Below, one piece after another: positions 25,101 to 32,401 of a DNA stretch of 32,426 bases. Where the stretch lies: assembly GCF_004682045.1 (NCBI RefSeq), contig NZ_QUZT01000074.1, positions 1 through 32,426 on the forward strand, read 5' to 3'. Below the pieces are notes generated by a model that was not told the origin of the DNA, ran no database searches, and saw only the letters and a program-made list of their open reading frames with translations. A program made the translations under genes and the position numbers. Source of the DNA: Pseudomonas nabeulensis (lineage in GTDB: Bacteria; Pseudomonadota; Gammaproteobacteria; Pseudomonadales; Pseudomonadaceae). Every line of letters begins with the position of its first letter. Position 1 is the stretch's first letter.

Positions 25101-27044
25101 CGCAGCCGAGCGCGTCGGCCAGCTCAAGTCCTGCTGTTTCAACAGGTTACCCAGTTGCTGTTGCAGGCCGGTCGTCACTGGGGTGTCACGATTGGCAAGT
25201 GCCCAGCTGTCCACCGCCGCGATACGTTGCGCCAACGTCTGCGGGCTGTCGCACGCCTTGATCAGCCTCCAGTTCATCGGTGCCACCAGCCCGTTCCAGA
25301 CCGCCGGGGCGCGTTGCACGTGGCTGCCCGCCGCGGGCACGATCAGGCTGTACAGATTGCCCTGGTAGCTCACCTGTTGTCCGGGCACGGAATAGACCTG
25401 GCTCGGTTCCCAAAGCGGTACATTCTCGCAGGCGACACCTGGGCTTCTGGGATACACACGCACACTGGCATCCGTTGTATCCACCGCGCCTGTGGCGTTG
25501 CGTACGGTCAGGCGGAACCGATAATGGGTGGGGTTGGATACCGGGGAAAATCGCGCGACGGCGACAGCCGCCTGGCTATTGTCAATGGTCGCCGCAGGCA
25601 CCCCTTCGACTTGAGTCCACTCATATTTCAGCTTATCCAGCCCGGGGTTGCGTGAAGCACCGCCGTCAAGGTTGGCCTGCTCGCCGGAAAACGGCACGTC
25701 TTTCTCGCCAATTGCCACGAAACCGCTGGCAATGGGGGCGCCAGCTGGGTCTGGGGGAGGGAAAAAGGTCCTTATCGTCGGCGCCCAGTTATTGATGGCG
25801 CGCGCGTTGTCACTCTGCCCCACTACACCGGTAGGCATTCCTTGATAAGTGCGCTCAGGATTGGAAAACACACTGAGTACCGTCCCACCCGAATCGCAGT
25901 AGGCCATGATGGTCTGCCAAAAGGGTTGAATGCTGTTTTGGCAATAAGGGAGCGCATAGGTGAAACGACCGTTCAGGCCATGATGCGCCCCTATTACATG
26001 TCCCAATTCATGTGCATAGGTTCGGGCTTCACCGGCGCAGGCATAGGCAATAGCCTCGCGGACATTTGTTGCGCCGATTGAGCTTGCCAACCCGCAACCG
26101 CGCAGCGTCAGCTTGTTCGCAACCAAGCCCATGACGACATGCGCTTTGAGTTCAACTTGCAAGGACTCACTGTGTCGACGGACTTCACTCAACTGTGAAC
26201 TGAGGCATGACAACTGATCGCAGCCAGGGAAAGTCGATTCGTCATAAGCGAGGTGCTTGACGCCTGCATTTTCATAATTAACCGTAACGCCACTGGCCAT
26301 TGCGATGGCCTTGAAGTTCTCAAAGCGGGCAGTCCCCAAGGCCTCTGGATCGGCATAGGCTTTTTTCACATCATTGCTGTAGACCGTGAGCACCCTTATT
26401 GTTTCGCTTGCCGAGGAATTAGACACACGAGAACTGGATGGCACTGCAACGCCGCTGGCCGGAGGGCTGTCATCCAGCGTATCGCGGGTAGTCGAGGCAT
26501 TCATTTTGCTGATTGCCAGCTGGCCCCGCTCTATAGGGACAATTTCGAATTCTTGCCCATCTACCGTCACTGTGCCGGTGATCTCGCCCTTATGATCAAT
26601 GAGTATCGCCAGGTTTTCCGGATCAACGGGAGCGTCTTTCGACAGATCAGTCTTGGCGCCCACCCGGGCTTGGTGCGCTGCCGATTGCACGCTACCGGTC
26701 CAGATCCTCATTCCTTCCCGTTCAATAAAATTCAGCTTCTTGACCCGAACGGTTAGTCCCGGTTCGAGCATTAGCTCAAGTACGTTGTGGGTATCGGTCA
26801 ATAATCCACCATTGGCTCGCACCACGTTAGTTGCACGCACCTGCGTGTCGTTGAGCTGTTTGCTCAAGTACGGTTGAGCCGTGCCCTGGAGGGCTGCTTT
26901 GGCAGTGGGCTGTGGACGTGAAAACAGCGACGAGGCGTTTTCGTTGGCTGGGAAGGCAGCTAATGAATATACAAACAACAGTAGTGGCGCTACCCGAAGC
27001 GATCGTCGTAATACCCCAAAGGTAGCGTTCAAAGAAGGGCGCAT
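22167..27044 (-). CDS. Large secreted metzincin-type metalloprotease with Ig/PKD-like repeats and chitin-binding-like modules
   Basis: Exported 1625-residue zinc protease. A signal sequence (RRSLRVAPLLLFVYSLAAFPA, about 13-33) precedes a propeptide-like region (35-210). The catalytic domain (215-430) has HELGHVIGAHH at 345-355, i.e. HExxHxxGxxH with Glu346, and a Met-turn IMAYC at 379-383, so it is a reprolysin-like metzincin. After it come an Ig/PKD-like domain (437-531), a CBM5/12-like module (538-598, LWEPSQVYSVPGQQVSYQGNLY), a cysteine-paired ricin-B-like stretch (about 655-725), eight further Ig/PKD-like repeats (about 821-1562) and a second CBM5/12-like module (1568-1623). Repeats at 1297-1380 and 1479-1562 are close copies. 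AGGAG lies eight bases before the ATG. The likely target is a protein in a chitin- or glycan-rich matrix. It has no evident type I secretion tail, so type II export is likelier. Confidence 0.88.
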   Translation of the reverse strand: MRPSLNATFGVLRRSLRVAPLLLFVYSLAAFPANENASSLFSRPQPTAKAALQGTAQPYLSKQLNDTQVRATNVVRANGGLLTDTHNVLELMLEPGLTVRVKKLNFIEREGMRIWTGSVQSAAHQARVGAKTDLSKDAPVDPENLAILIDHKGEITGTVTVDGQEFEIVPIERGQLAISKMNASTTRDTLDDSPPASGVAVPSSSRVSNSSASETIRVLTVYSNDVKKAYADPEALGTARFENFKAIAMASGVTVNYENAGVKHLAYDESTFPGCDQLSCLSSQLSEVRRHSESLQVELKAHVVMGLVANKLTLRGCGLASSIGATNVREAIAYACAGEARTYAHELGHVIGAHHGLNGRFTYALPYCQNSIQPFWQTIMAYCDSGGTVLSVFSNPERTYQGMPTGVVGQSDNARAINNWAPTIRTFFPPPDPAGAPIASGFVAIGEKDVPFSGEQANLDGGASRNPGLDKLKYEWTQVEGVPAATIDNSQAAVAVARFSPVSNPTHYRFRLTVRNATGAVDTTDASVRVYPRSPGVACENVPLWEPSQVYSVPGQQVSYQGNLYSLIVPAAGSHVQRAPAVWNGLVAPMNWRLIKACDSPQTLAQRIAAVDSWALANRDTPVTTGLQQQLGNLLKQQDLSWPTRSAAGLLRPIEFESKSCLVKDTVNPGQLQIREGCSEPGANRWLMDASGRLHSMETPDLCVNSMGNEQPAMLQPCADKSTPWVSFKEIITDYQAVSGKSLATDFNVNPAHNYGTYLANRGGVLISRTKTPTQFARYATFGDVPQDGSLLLAQAGATTLKVVAEAMGSEPLPGTAPPWPPQVFIAGPSTTESQADVVLDASRSSSINPGAGALAFTWSADPALNAQSDGALLRFTAPTVTSPTSYTLKLQVEDGQTQASEAFVVTVRPPGQGELDGELIAPAEMMEKTEATFTADVRSSGGSAFTYEWLSTGFTGTTGNTRSVKLKAPAVAEDTTLPLQVNVSDAQGSVLSLKKDIRVKRDTQLTGGTIVGASDIQSEQVFTQHVEIENPQNRPLTYAWTVTSPQAGAIEVIGPNNQKEITLKAPRLLIKQNGYVWVIVRDGVGYAALPNKTLVINPLVLPPLVGRLVMPSRVNVGEIFEPRVIIDNPQGRELSYRWWVNTASFKLLSSDPKQPVARIEAIKSSNNGGLVIEATVSDGSGKNAVYNTPRVVVGEPAGANPPQGQLNGPLEVVSGSSVSYNAAFTSPIGNPLRYAWVKGPLEGAVSDNASQTWTVPRVTADQVITVGVTVSDTAGNTNNKSVAVLIKAGGEQPPPAPVARINGPATVEAGKSLVLSASESTGDALKYSWLAPGLDPVTSTALSPSFIASSAAGTRRVELTVTDSLNRTATVQHTVVVTPANVPPEPPSGKIISADTVEGGGTILFSTDATSNPAGDELKYQWGVSPPLTGSLVDGPSLSLRASEVNVVTPATVELLVTDSKNAALNLRKTVNVLPSAKPVARVSGPNAVVAGKALALSATGSAGVSLRYAWQASGFIPASSAAVSPTFTAPSAPGPQSIVLTVTDSANRTASTTHSVTITPPAQSGDCAEPWVATKAYSVNNVKVSYDGYNYEVAHWTQNQRPDLNWVVTGSAKPWRRLAPCTP

Positions 27045-27209
27045 CGTGCTTCTCCTGAGTAATGATTACCCAGTTGCACTGCTCAACCCACTCGCCCCGG
27101 TTTTGGCGAAATGCTTGTGGCACGTCTAATTCGCAACTGAAACTAGATATAACTGTAGTCCAGTTTCTGTCGATACCAAGGAGGCCCCCCACCCCCTTAG
27201 GCTCGTGGA

Positions 27210-28283
27210 TTACGGCGTAACCGCCACTTTCATCACACCATCACGCTGATGGGCAAACAGCTCGTAGGCCGCCTCGATGTCATCGAGCTTGTATCGGTGG
27301 GTCACCAACGGCGACAAGTCGACTCCACCGCTCGCCACCACCGCCATCAAGCGTCGCATGCGTTCCTTGCCGCCGGGGCACAGGGTGGACACGATGCTGT
27401 AATCGCCAAGCCCGGCCCCGAAGGCGTCATACGGAATGCGCAAGTCGCTGGAGTAAACGCCAAGGCTGGAGACGCGCCCGCCGGGCCGCAGCACCCGCAG
27501 TGCCGACTCGAAAGTGCCTTGGGTGCCGAGGGCTTCAATCGCCACATCCACGCCACGGCCATCTGTCAGCGCCATGATCTGCTCGACCACATCACCGTTG
27601 TGGAAGTCCACGGTATGGGTTGCGCCCAGCCGCCTGGCCACACTCATCCGCTCACTGATGCCATCCACGCCGATAATCATGGACGCCCCCTTCAGACGCG
27701 CCCCCGCAACAGCGCATAAGCCAATCGGCCCCAGGGCGAACACCACCACCGTATCGCCGATGTTCACTTCACCCCGCTCTGCCCCGGAAAAACCGGTAGA
27801 CATGATGTCGGGGCACATCAACACCTGCTCATCGCTCAGGCCATCGGGGATCGGGCACAGGTTCGCCAGTGCATCCGGCACCAGCACATATTCGGCCTGG
27901 CAGCCGTCGATGGTATTGCCGAATTTCCACCCACCTGCCGCGCGAAATCCATGACGTGTATCTGGGCCGTCCTGGGAGCCACAACCACACAGGCAGGCAT
28001 AACTCTGCCCGCTGGGGGTTATGGCCCCCGCGATAACACGCTGTCCTTCAACAAAACCACGTACCTGGGAGCCTAGCCGCTCAATGACACCGACCGGTTC
28101 GTGACCCACAGTCAAACCTTTGGCCACGGGGTATTCACCTCGCAGGATATGTACGTCAGTGCCGCAGATGGTGGTGGTGGTGATGCGCACCAGCGCATCC
28201 AGGGGGCCGACTTCGGGAATCGGCTTGTCATCGAGGACGATGCGGTTTTTTTCAACGAAAATTGCTGCTCTCATGGTTGCCAT
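27210..28283 (-). CDS. Zinc-dependent alcohol dehydrogenase (isopropanol dehydrogenase-like)
   Basis: Medium-chain dehydrogenase of 357 residues. Catalytic zinc ligands resemble the TbADH/CbADH secondary-alcohol group: Cys40 in ICGTDVH, His61-Glu62 in GHEP, and Asp159 in CPDIMSTGFSGAE. The usual four-cysteine structural-zinc lobe is replaced by SYACLCGCGSQDG (Cys97, 99, 101), so that zinc is probably absent or altered. The nucleotide site has ALGPIGLCAVAGARL, and Asp in IIGVDG at the end of strand 2 suggests NAD preference. GGAGG lies seven bases before the ATG at 28283; an internal ATG at 28274 lacks this. A site matching TTGAYNNNNRTCAA upstream points to ANR (low oxygen) control. Confidence 0.92.
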   Translation of the reverse strand: MATMRAAIFVEKNRIVLDDKPIPEVGPLDALVRITTTTICGTDVHILRGEYPVAKGLTVGHEPVGVIERLGSQVRGFVEGQRVIAGAITPSGQSYACLCGCGSQDGPDTRHGFRAAGGWKFGNTIDGCQAEYVLVPDALANLCPIPDGLSDEQVLMCPDIMSTGFSGAERGEVNIGDTVVVFALGPIGLCAVAGARLKGASMIIGVDGISERMSVARRLGATHTVDFHNGDVVEQIMALTDGRGVDVAIEALGTQGTFESALRVLRPGGRVSSLGVYSSDLRIPYDAFGAGLGDYSIVSTLCPGGKERMRRLMAVVASGGVDLSPLVTHRYKLDDIEAAYELFAHQRDGVMKVAVTP

Positions 28284-28350
28284 GTGACGACCTCCTGCAT
28301 TGGGCGACTTGATGTAGCCCTAAGACTGCATCCTGTTGGCGCGACAAGCG

Positions 28351-28364
28351 TTGATCGTAGTCAA
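28351..28364 (-). promoter_or_regulatory. ANR/FNR-type box upstream of the alcohol dehydrogenase
   Basis: On the minus strand TTGACTACGATCAA fits TTGAYNNNNRTCAA exactly. It is centred 74 bp before the start codon; an activator centred at -41.5 would put the transcript start near 28316, leaving a leader of about 32 bases with the GGAGG site inside. The -10 region is not strong. Confidence 0.6.
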
Positions 28365-28420
28365 TCATCCAGAGCATGCCATGACCGGGTGTCGTTCAAG
28401 GTTTTCATGACAAACCAAAG

Positions 28421-28507
28421 TGGGAGAAGGCTTGCCTGCGATAGAGGTGGATCAGCCAATATTTGTACAAACTGGCACACCGCCATCGGGGGCAAGCCCC
28501 CTCCCAC
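28421..28507. repeat. REPIN with unlike arms
   Basis: A left REP arm TGGGAGAAGGCTTGCCTGCG and a right arm GGGGGCAAGCCCCCTCCCA face each other across about 47 bases. The arms differ in the stem, so they come from two REP variants or have diverged. This lies in the 341-bp gap between the alcohol dehydrogenase start and the end of the small acidic gene. Confidence 0.75.
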
Positions 28508-28544
28508 AGGGGATCAGCGGTGTACTTACTGGCACACCTCCCAA

Positions 28545-28612
28545 TGTGGGCTTGCTCGCGAACGCGGACTGCCAAGTAACCAATCGGGCACTGACAGGCC
28601 GCGTCCGCGAGC
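28545..28612. repeat. Second REP-like hairpin pair
   Basis: GCTCGCGAACGCGG (28554-28567) pairs at 13 of 14 bases with CCGCGTCCGCGAGC (28599-28612), preceded by TGTGGGCTT. This is a different REP class from its neighbour, giving a small REP cluster that ends 13 bp beyond the stop of the small acidic protein gene. Confidence 0.7.
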
Positions 28613-28624
28613 ACGTCGCGGTGC

Positions 28625-28759
28625 TCAGTCCTGATCCTCGGTCTGGCCCACATCCGCCGCTTCATCCAGGTCGTTGAGCGGCACCTCTGCATCGTCCATC
28701 AGCGACCCTGGGTCTTCGTTGCCGGGGTCGTTGAGTTCTTCATCAAGTTCTTTTGACAT
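28625..28759 (-). CDS. Small acidic hypothetical protein
   Basis: A 44-residue frame opening MSKELDEELNDPGNEDPGSL and ending in QTEDQD, with roughly 18 Asp/Glu residues, one Lys and no Arg. AGGAG lies about seven bases before the ATG, and the frame starts 11 bp after the stop of the upstream small gene, which argues that both are translated from one message. It is probably intrinsically disordered. I do not recognise a named family, and no function is assigned. Confidence 0.65.
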   Translation of the reverse strand: MSKELDEELNDPGNEDPGSLMDDAEVPLNDLDEAADVGQTEDQD

Positions 28760-28770
28760 GACCGTCTCCT

Positions 28771-28983
28771 CTAACCGCCTTGGGTGTCGATATCGGCATC
28801 GGTTTCAGGCTTGGGCTTGCGCTCAGGCTTGAAGTCTGGACTGTAGTCGTTTTCCCGGGCCTTGGGGTCGCTGGCCGGTTTTGGGTCTTTGGGGGCATCG
28901 GCGCCGGTGCCGGGTGCCGGTTCGCCGCCGTCAATGGCCGGGTCATTGCGACCGCTGGTTTGGGGATCGTTGTTTTTGATCAT
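28771..28983 (-). CDS. Small disordered hypothetical protein
   Basis: A 70-residue hydrophilic protein beginning MIKNNDPQTSGRNDPAIDGG and rich in Pro, Asp, Lys and Gly (PAPGTGADAPKDPKPASDPK, DFKPERKPKPETDADIDTQGG). It contains no hydrophobic core, signal peptide or cysteine, so it is likely intrinsically disordered. GAGG lies seven bases before the ATG. An overlapping 67-codon frame at 28743-28946 is rejected as it lacks a ribosome site. It pairs with the 44-residue acidic gene just downstream. Comparable small hydrophilic proteins in pseudomonads are often stress-linked, but nothing here proves that. Confidence 0.65.
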   Translation of the reverse strand: MIKNNDPQTSGRNDPAIDGGEPAPGTGADAPKDPKPASDPKARENDYSPDFKPERKPKPETDADIDTQGG

Positions 28984-29176
28984 GGGTCACCTCGTTGTGG
29001 AGTGCAGCAAGTACAACCTGCGTAAAGGTATGGGTATGTCCCGGACATTGAAGTTCCAATTATTCGGGCATCCAGGGACCACATGGATAGATCCCCCAAC
29101 CATGAGTGATGACCCTCGTGAAATCGACCGCGCCATTTCAGTATCAACTACCGGCACTTTCCTTGATGCAATACCG
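28984..29176. other. Non-coding gap upstream of the small-gene pair
   Basis: Nothing with clear coding signal is visible on either strand in these 193 bp. The promoter of the two small minus-strand genes should lie here. CATACCT near 29021-29027 on the minus strand is only a loose match to a sigma-S -10 element. Confidence 0.3.
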
Positions 29177-29722
29177 TCATGAGCCGGGGTTATCCACCTG
29201 GATATAAAACGCATAGGCCCCTAACAACAACCAGAACACCATGAACAACCAGGGGGCACGCATGGAGAACAGCAACGACTTGCGATAGCCCTTGTGGGAC
29301 GACTCCACCTCGGAAAACAGCGGTGATTCGTCGTAGGCCAGGCCCATCACCGGTTCGCTGCGCAGCAATTCGCTTTGCTTGTAGTGCCAATGGTCGATGA
29401 TTTCATACGCTGCCCGAATCCCCGGCCAGGCATTCAGTGAGCTTAGAATGCCGAGGGCGACGAGGAACACCGGGACCACCAGGGTGAACAATTTGCCCCA
29501 TTCCGGGTTGAGGTTGCCCATGCCGGACACGAAGGCGATGACCAGGAATGATTGCGCAGTGAGGTAGGCGTCGGTGCGGTTGGCCAGGATGGTGGTTTCG
29601 TACTGGATTTCGCGACGGTAGAAGTCGAGGCGGTCCTTGGGGGAGCCGAAGATCTTTGCATTGTGTTCACTGTGGTCGGTCAGCGCCGCTTCCGGGGTTT
29701 GGGGCGAGATGATTCTGGGCAC
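29177..29722 (-). CDS. Hypothetical inner-membrane protein
   Basis: A 181-residue protein with a cytoplasmic N-terminal helix (DRLDFYRREIQYETTILANRTDAYLTAQ, about 30-57) and three likely membrane segments at about 58-72, 78-98 and 155-176. The last pair is separated by a charged loop with HWHYKQSELLRSEPVMG. GTG start at 29722 with GGAG seven bases upstream. I do not recognise the family with confidence. The helix plus closely spaced membrane pair recalls small SLATT-like membrane effectors, but no nucleotide cyclase or sensor gene is beside it, so that idea is weak. It is flanked by MsrA upstream and the two small genes downstream on the same strand. Confidence 0.8.
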   Translation of the reverse strand: MPRIISPQTPEAALTDHSEHNAKIFGSPKDRLDFYRREIQYETTILANRTDAYLTAQSFLVIAFVSGMGNLNPEWGKLFTLVVPVFLVALGILSSLNAWPGIRAAYEIIDHWHYKQSELLRSEPVMGLAYDESPLFSEVESSHKGYRKSLLFSMRAPWLFMVFWLLLGAYAFYIQVDNPGS

Positions 29723-29790
29723 GGCGCTGCTCCACGGGGGGTCGAGTCACCTTAGAAGAATCAGCGCTGGGTGAAGTTCAAGTTTGTTCA

Positions 29791-30486
29791 TCATTGGCCT
29801 TTCACCAACACCGGTTCGGCGCGGTATTGGTCCGGGAACAGCTTTTTCAACTGCGCCACTTTCGGTAGATCATTGATCACGATGTACGGGTAGGACGGGT
29901 TTTCGGTAAGAAAGTCCTGATGGTAAGACTCCGCCGGGTAAAACGGCTTGCCCAGTTCAATCGTGGTCACGATGGGCTTGGCAAACGACTTGGCGGCGTC
30001 CAGCTGGGCGATGTAGGCCTGGGCGATTTTTTGCTGCTCAGCGTTCTGCGCAAAGATCGTCGAGCGGTATTGGGTGCCGGTGTCGGGGCCTTGGCGGTTG
30101 AGTTCGGTAGGGTTGTGGGCGACCGAGAAGTAGATCTGCAAGAGTTTGCCGTAGCTGATGGTGCTGGGGTCATAGGTGACTGAAACTGACTCGGCGTGGC
30201 CGGTATCGCCTTCGCTAACAGATTCATATTGCGCTGTATTGGCGGCACCACCGTCGTAACCGGAAACAGCATTTCTCACCCCCTGAACGTGTTGGAACAC
30301 GCCCTGCACACCCCAGAAACAACCGCCCGCAAACACCGCGGTTTGCAGGTTGCCCGATGTGGCGGGCAGGTCAAGCGCAGGTGGCGCAATGACCACGGCG
30401 TCGTCGGACGGGCCGAAGGAAAAGGCGCGGGCTTGACCAATAAACGCGGTCAACGCAAGCACGGGTAACATTTTGAGCAGTTTCAT
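29791..30486 (-). CDS. msrA: Secreted peptide methionine sulfoxide reductase MsrA
   Basis: Reduces methionine-S-sulfoxide in proteins. A signal peptide (MKLLKMLPVLALTAFIGQARA) places this 231-residue form in the periplasm. The catalytic GCFWG has Cys56; other family motifs are SGYDGG, TGHAESVSVTYDP, GTQYRSTIF and AESYHQDFL. Cys56 is the only cysteine in the protein, so there are no resolving cysteines and an external thiol partner must reduce the sulfenic acid. The start at 30486 has GGAG nine bases upstream; a GTG at 30495 is less likely. The DipZ gene lies upstream on the same strand and encodes a periplasmic thioredoxin domain, a natural reductant. A REPIN separates the two. Confidence 0.94.
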   Translation of the reverse strand: MKLLKMLPVLALTAFIGQARAFSFGPSDDAVVIAPPALDLPATSGNLQTAVFAGGCFWGVQGVFQHVQGVRNAVSGYDGGAANTAQYESVSEGDTGHAESVSVTYDPSTISYGKLLQIYFSVAHNPTELNRQGPDTGTQYRSTIFAQNAEQQKIAQAYIAQLDAAKSFAKPIVTTIELGKPFYPAESYHQDFLTENPSYPYIVINDLPKVAQLKKLFPDQYRAEPVLVKGQ

Positions 30487-30512
30487 CAATATCACTCCAG
30501 AACGCGGTCAAC

Positions 30513-30601
30513 TGTGGGAGCGGGCTTGCCCGCGATGGCGGTATGTCAGAGCCAAATGCAGTGGCTGGCCTGCCGCCATCGCAGGCAAGCCAGCTCCCAC
30601 A
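30513..30601. repeat. REPIN between dipZ and msrA
   Basis: TGTGGGAGCGGGCTTGCCCG and its partner GCAGGCAAGCCAGCTCCCACA face each other across about 45 bases. The element occupies most of the 132-bp dipZ-msrA gap and could attenuate or stabilise transcript between them. Confidence 0.85.
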
Positions 30602-30618
30602 TTGATTGGGTTTGCAAA

Positions 30619-32319
30619 TCAACCAAAGGTGAAGGCGTAAGCCGCCACGTTGGGGTCGAGGAATTCAATGGTGAAGGTACGGTCCTGCACAGCACCCGGC
30701 TGGCGCACCAACTGGTACAAACGCTGCTCGGTCACCGTGCCACTGCCATCCGGCGCTACATCCGTACCATGGGCATCACCCGGCACCTGGCCATCGATCG
30801 TCACCTTGAACCGCACCGGCTTGCCATCCGCGCCCGGCCCCAGCACCAGATGCAAGTCGCGGGCATGGAAGCGGTACACGATGCGTCCGCCAGCCTGGTC
30901 GAGGGTGACCTGCTGGCCGCCCACGTTCCATTGGCCGTCCAGGGTCCAGTTGTTAAGCGCAAGTGGCCCGGACTTGACGAAATTCTCGGCCCGCTGAAAG
31001 CCCAGGTAAGTCTCCGGCGACTGCACTTCGTTCATATCCGGCGCTTGCTGCACGCCCTTGGCATCCGCTTCGATCAAGCCACCGGCCACATTCTTCGCGC
31101 CGGCTTCACGCAACAATTGCTGGATCACCCGCTCCGACTCGGCATAGTCCCCCTCGCCAAAGTGGTGATAGCGAATCTGGCCCTTGGCATCGGCAAAGTA
31201 ATGCGCCGGCCAGTACTGGTTATTGAAGGCACGCCAGATCTTGTAGTTGTTGTCGATGGCCACCGGGTAAGTGATCCCCAGGTCCTTCATGGCCTTGGTG
31301 ACGTTGCCTACATCACGTTCAAAGGCGAACTCCGGCGCGTGCACGCCAATCACCACCAGGCCCTGGTCGTGGTACTTCTCGGCCCAGGCTTTTACATAGG
31401 GCAAGGTGCGCAGGCAGTTGATGCAGGAGTAGGTCCAGAAATCCACCAGCACGACCTTGCCCTTGAGTGCCTCGGCCGTCAGTGGCGGGCTGTTGAGCCA
31501 TTGCACGGCACCGTCCAGTGGCGGCAGCGCGCCTTCGATGGGCAGCGTGTCGCTGTGGTTGGCGGCCATCATCATCGCCCCCCCCTGCTGTTTGGGCTTG
31601 GCACTCAAGCGATCCACCAGGCTTTGCTCCAGGCCGCCGGTGGAAGCCGTCGACAGCCGCGCCAATACGCCGGTATCCAAGCCCAGCGCGATGGCGGCCA
31701 CACCGGCCAGCATCAATGCACCCAGCCCACGGCGCAGCCATTCACCGGCACCGAGGGATTTTTTCATCACGCCGAAGACTTTACCGCCGACCAGCAACGC
31801 CAGTGCCAGCGAAGTAGCCGCCCCGGCGGCGTAGGCCAACAACAGCAAAGTAGTGCCGATACTGGCGCCCTGCAGCGCGGCACCGGTCAGTACCAGTCCG
31901 AGGATGGGCCCCGCGCACGGCGCCCACAGCAAACCGGTGGCCACGCCGATCAGGAACGACGCGCCGGGACGCGGCTGGGTGTCGGCCCCGGCGGCTTCCG
32001 ACAAGCGACTGCCGGCGGCCACCAGCGGCCGCGTCAAGCGTTCTGACAGCTGCGGCAACAACAGCGTCAAGCCGAATACCGCTACGCACAGCAACGCGAG
32101 CCAACGCCCGTATTGATTGACTTGCACCACCCAACCGCCGCCCACCGCCGCCAGCGTGGCCACCAGGGCGAACGTCACCGCCATCCCCGCTAACAGCGGC
32201 AAGCCACTGCGCATAAACGGCTGCCCGGTGCGAGCGAAGACAAAAGGCAGGACAGGCAGGATGCACGGGCTGACGATTGTCAGCACGCCGCCCAGATACG
32301 CGAGAACCAGAAGCCACAT
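30619..32319 (-). CDS. dipZ: DipZ-type CcdA/thioredoxin fusion (thiol-disulfide transporter)
   Basis: Inner-membrane protein of 566 residues that carries electrons from cytoplasmic thioredoxin to the periplasm. The N-terminal CcdA/DsbD-beta domain (about 1-220) has six membrane segments and the paired cysteines Cys19 (SPCILP) and Cys135 (APCAGP). A TlpA-like thioredoxin domain (about 265-405) has WTYSCINC (Cys299, Cys302) and a cis-proline in YWPAHYF. A C-terminal beta domain (about 430-566), typical of DipZ and galactose-binding-like, has ETYLGFQRAENF. The start at 32319 has AAGG about nine bases upstream. The periplasmic MsrA gene downstream is a likely electron acceptor. Confidence 0.93.
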   Translation of the reverse strand: MWLLVLAYLGGVLTIVSPCILPVLPFVFARTGQPFMRSGLPLLAGMAVTFALVATLAAVGGGWVVQVNQYGRWLALLCVAVFGLTLLLPQLSERLTRPLVAAGSRLSEAAGADTQPRPGASFLIGVATGLLWAPCAGPILGLVLTGAALQGASIGTTLLLLAYAAGAATSLALALLVGGKVFGVMKKSLGAGEWLRRGLGALMLAGVAAIALGLDTGVLARLSTASTGGLEQSLVDRLSAKPKQQGGAMMMAANHSDTLPIEGALPPLDGAVQWLNSPPLTAEALKGKVVLVDFWTYSCINCLRTLPYVKAWAEKYHDQGLVVIGVHAPEFAFERDVGNVTKAMKDLGITYPVAIDNNYKIWRAFNNQYWPAHYFADAKGQIRYHHFGEGDYAESERVIQQLLREAGAKNVAGGLIEADAKGVQQAPDMNEVQSPETYLGFQRAENFVKSGPLALNNWTLDGQWNVGGQQVTLDQAGGRIVYRFHARDLHLVLGPGADGKPVRFKVTIDGQVPGDAHGTDVAPDGSGTVTEQRLYQLVRQPGAVQDRTFTIEFLDPNVAAYAFTFG

Positions 32320-32330
32320 GGGATCGAACC

Positions 32331-32342
32331 TTATTCGAATAA
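32331..32342. promoter_or_regulatory. Perfect 12-bp palindrome before dipZ
   Basis: TTATTCGAATAA is a perfect palindrome ending 12 bases before the dipZ ATG, overlapping its likely leader. It could be an operator or part of the promoter. No regulator gene is adjacent to support an assignment. Confidence 0.35.
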
Positions 32343-32401
32343 AAAGACATCGGCTTACACCGCCGTAAACGTCATGGCCGCGCCATTCATGCCATGTGGT
32401 G

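Noticed and set aside
28470..28490. Sigma-54 promoter starting at TGGCAC
   Set aside because: No TTGC follows at the required spacing; the bases belong to the REPIN interior.
28421..28612. CRISPR array
   Set aside because: The repeats are inverted REP arms, not evenly spaced direct repeats, and no cas gene is present.
28405..28692. Frames of 85-95 codons over the REP cluster
   Set aside because: They run through REP repeats and across the small acidic gene; translated REP sequence is not a protein family.
29030..29070. Possible AlgU promoter (GAACTT on the minus strand) before the small-gene pair
   Set aside because: No TCTGA-like -10 element lies at 16-17 bp spacing.
28987..29214. 75-codon minus-strand frame between the small genes and the membrane protein
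   Set aside because: Overlaps the end of the membrane-protein gene, lacks a ribosome site and shows no coding bias.
29177..29722. SLATT-type defence effector
   Set aside because: Only a loose resemblance in membrane layout; no cyclase, SLOG or nucleotide-sensing partner gene is adjacent.
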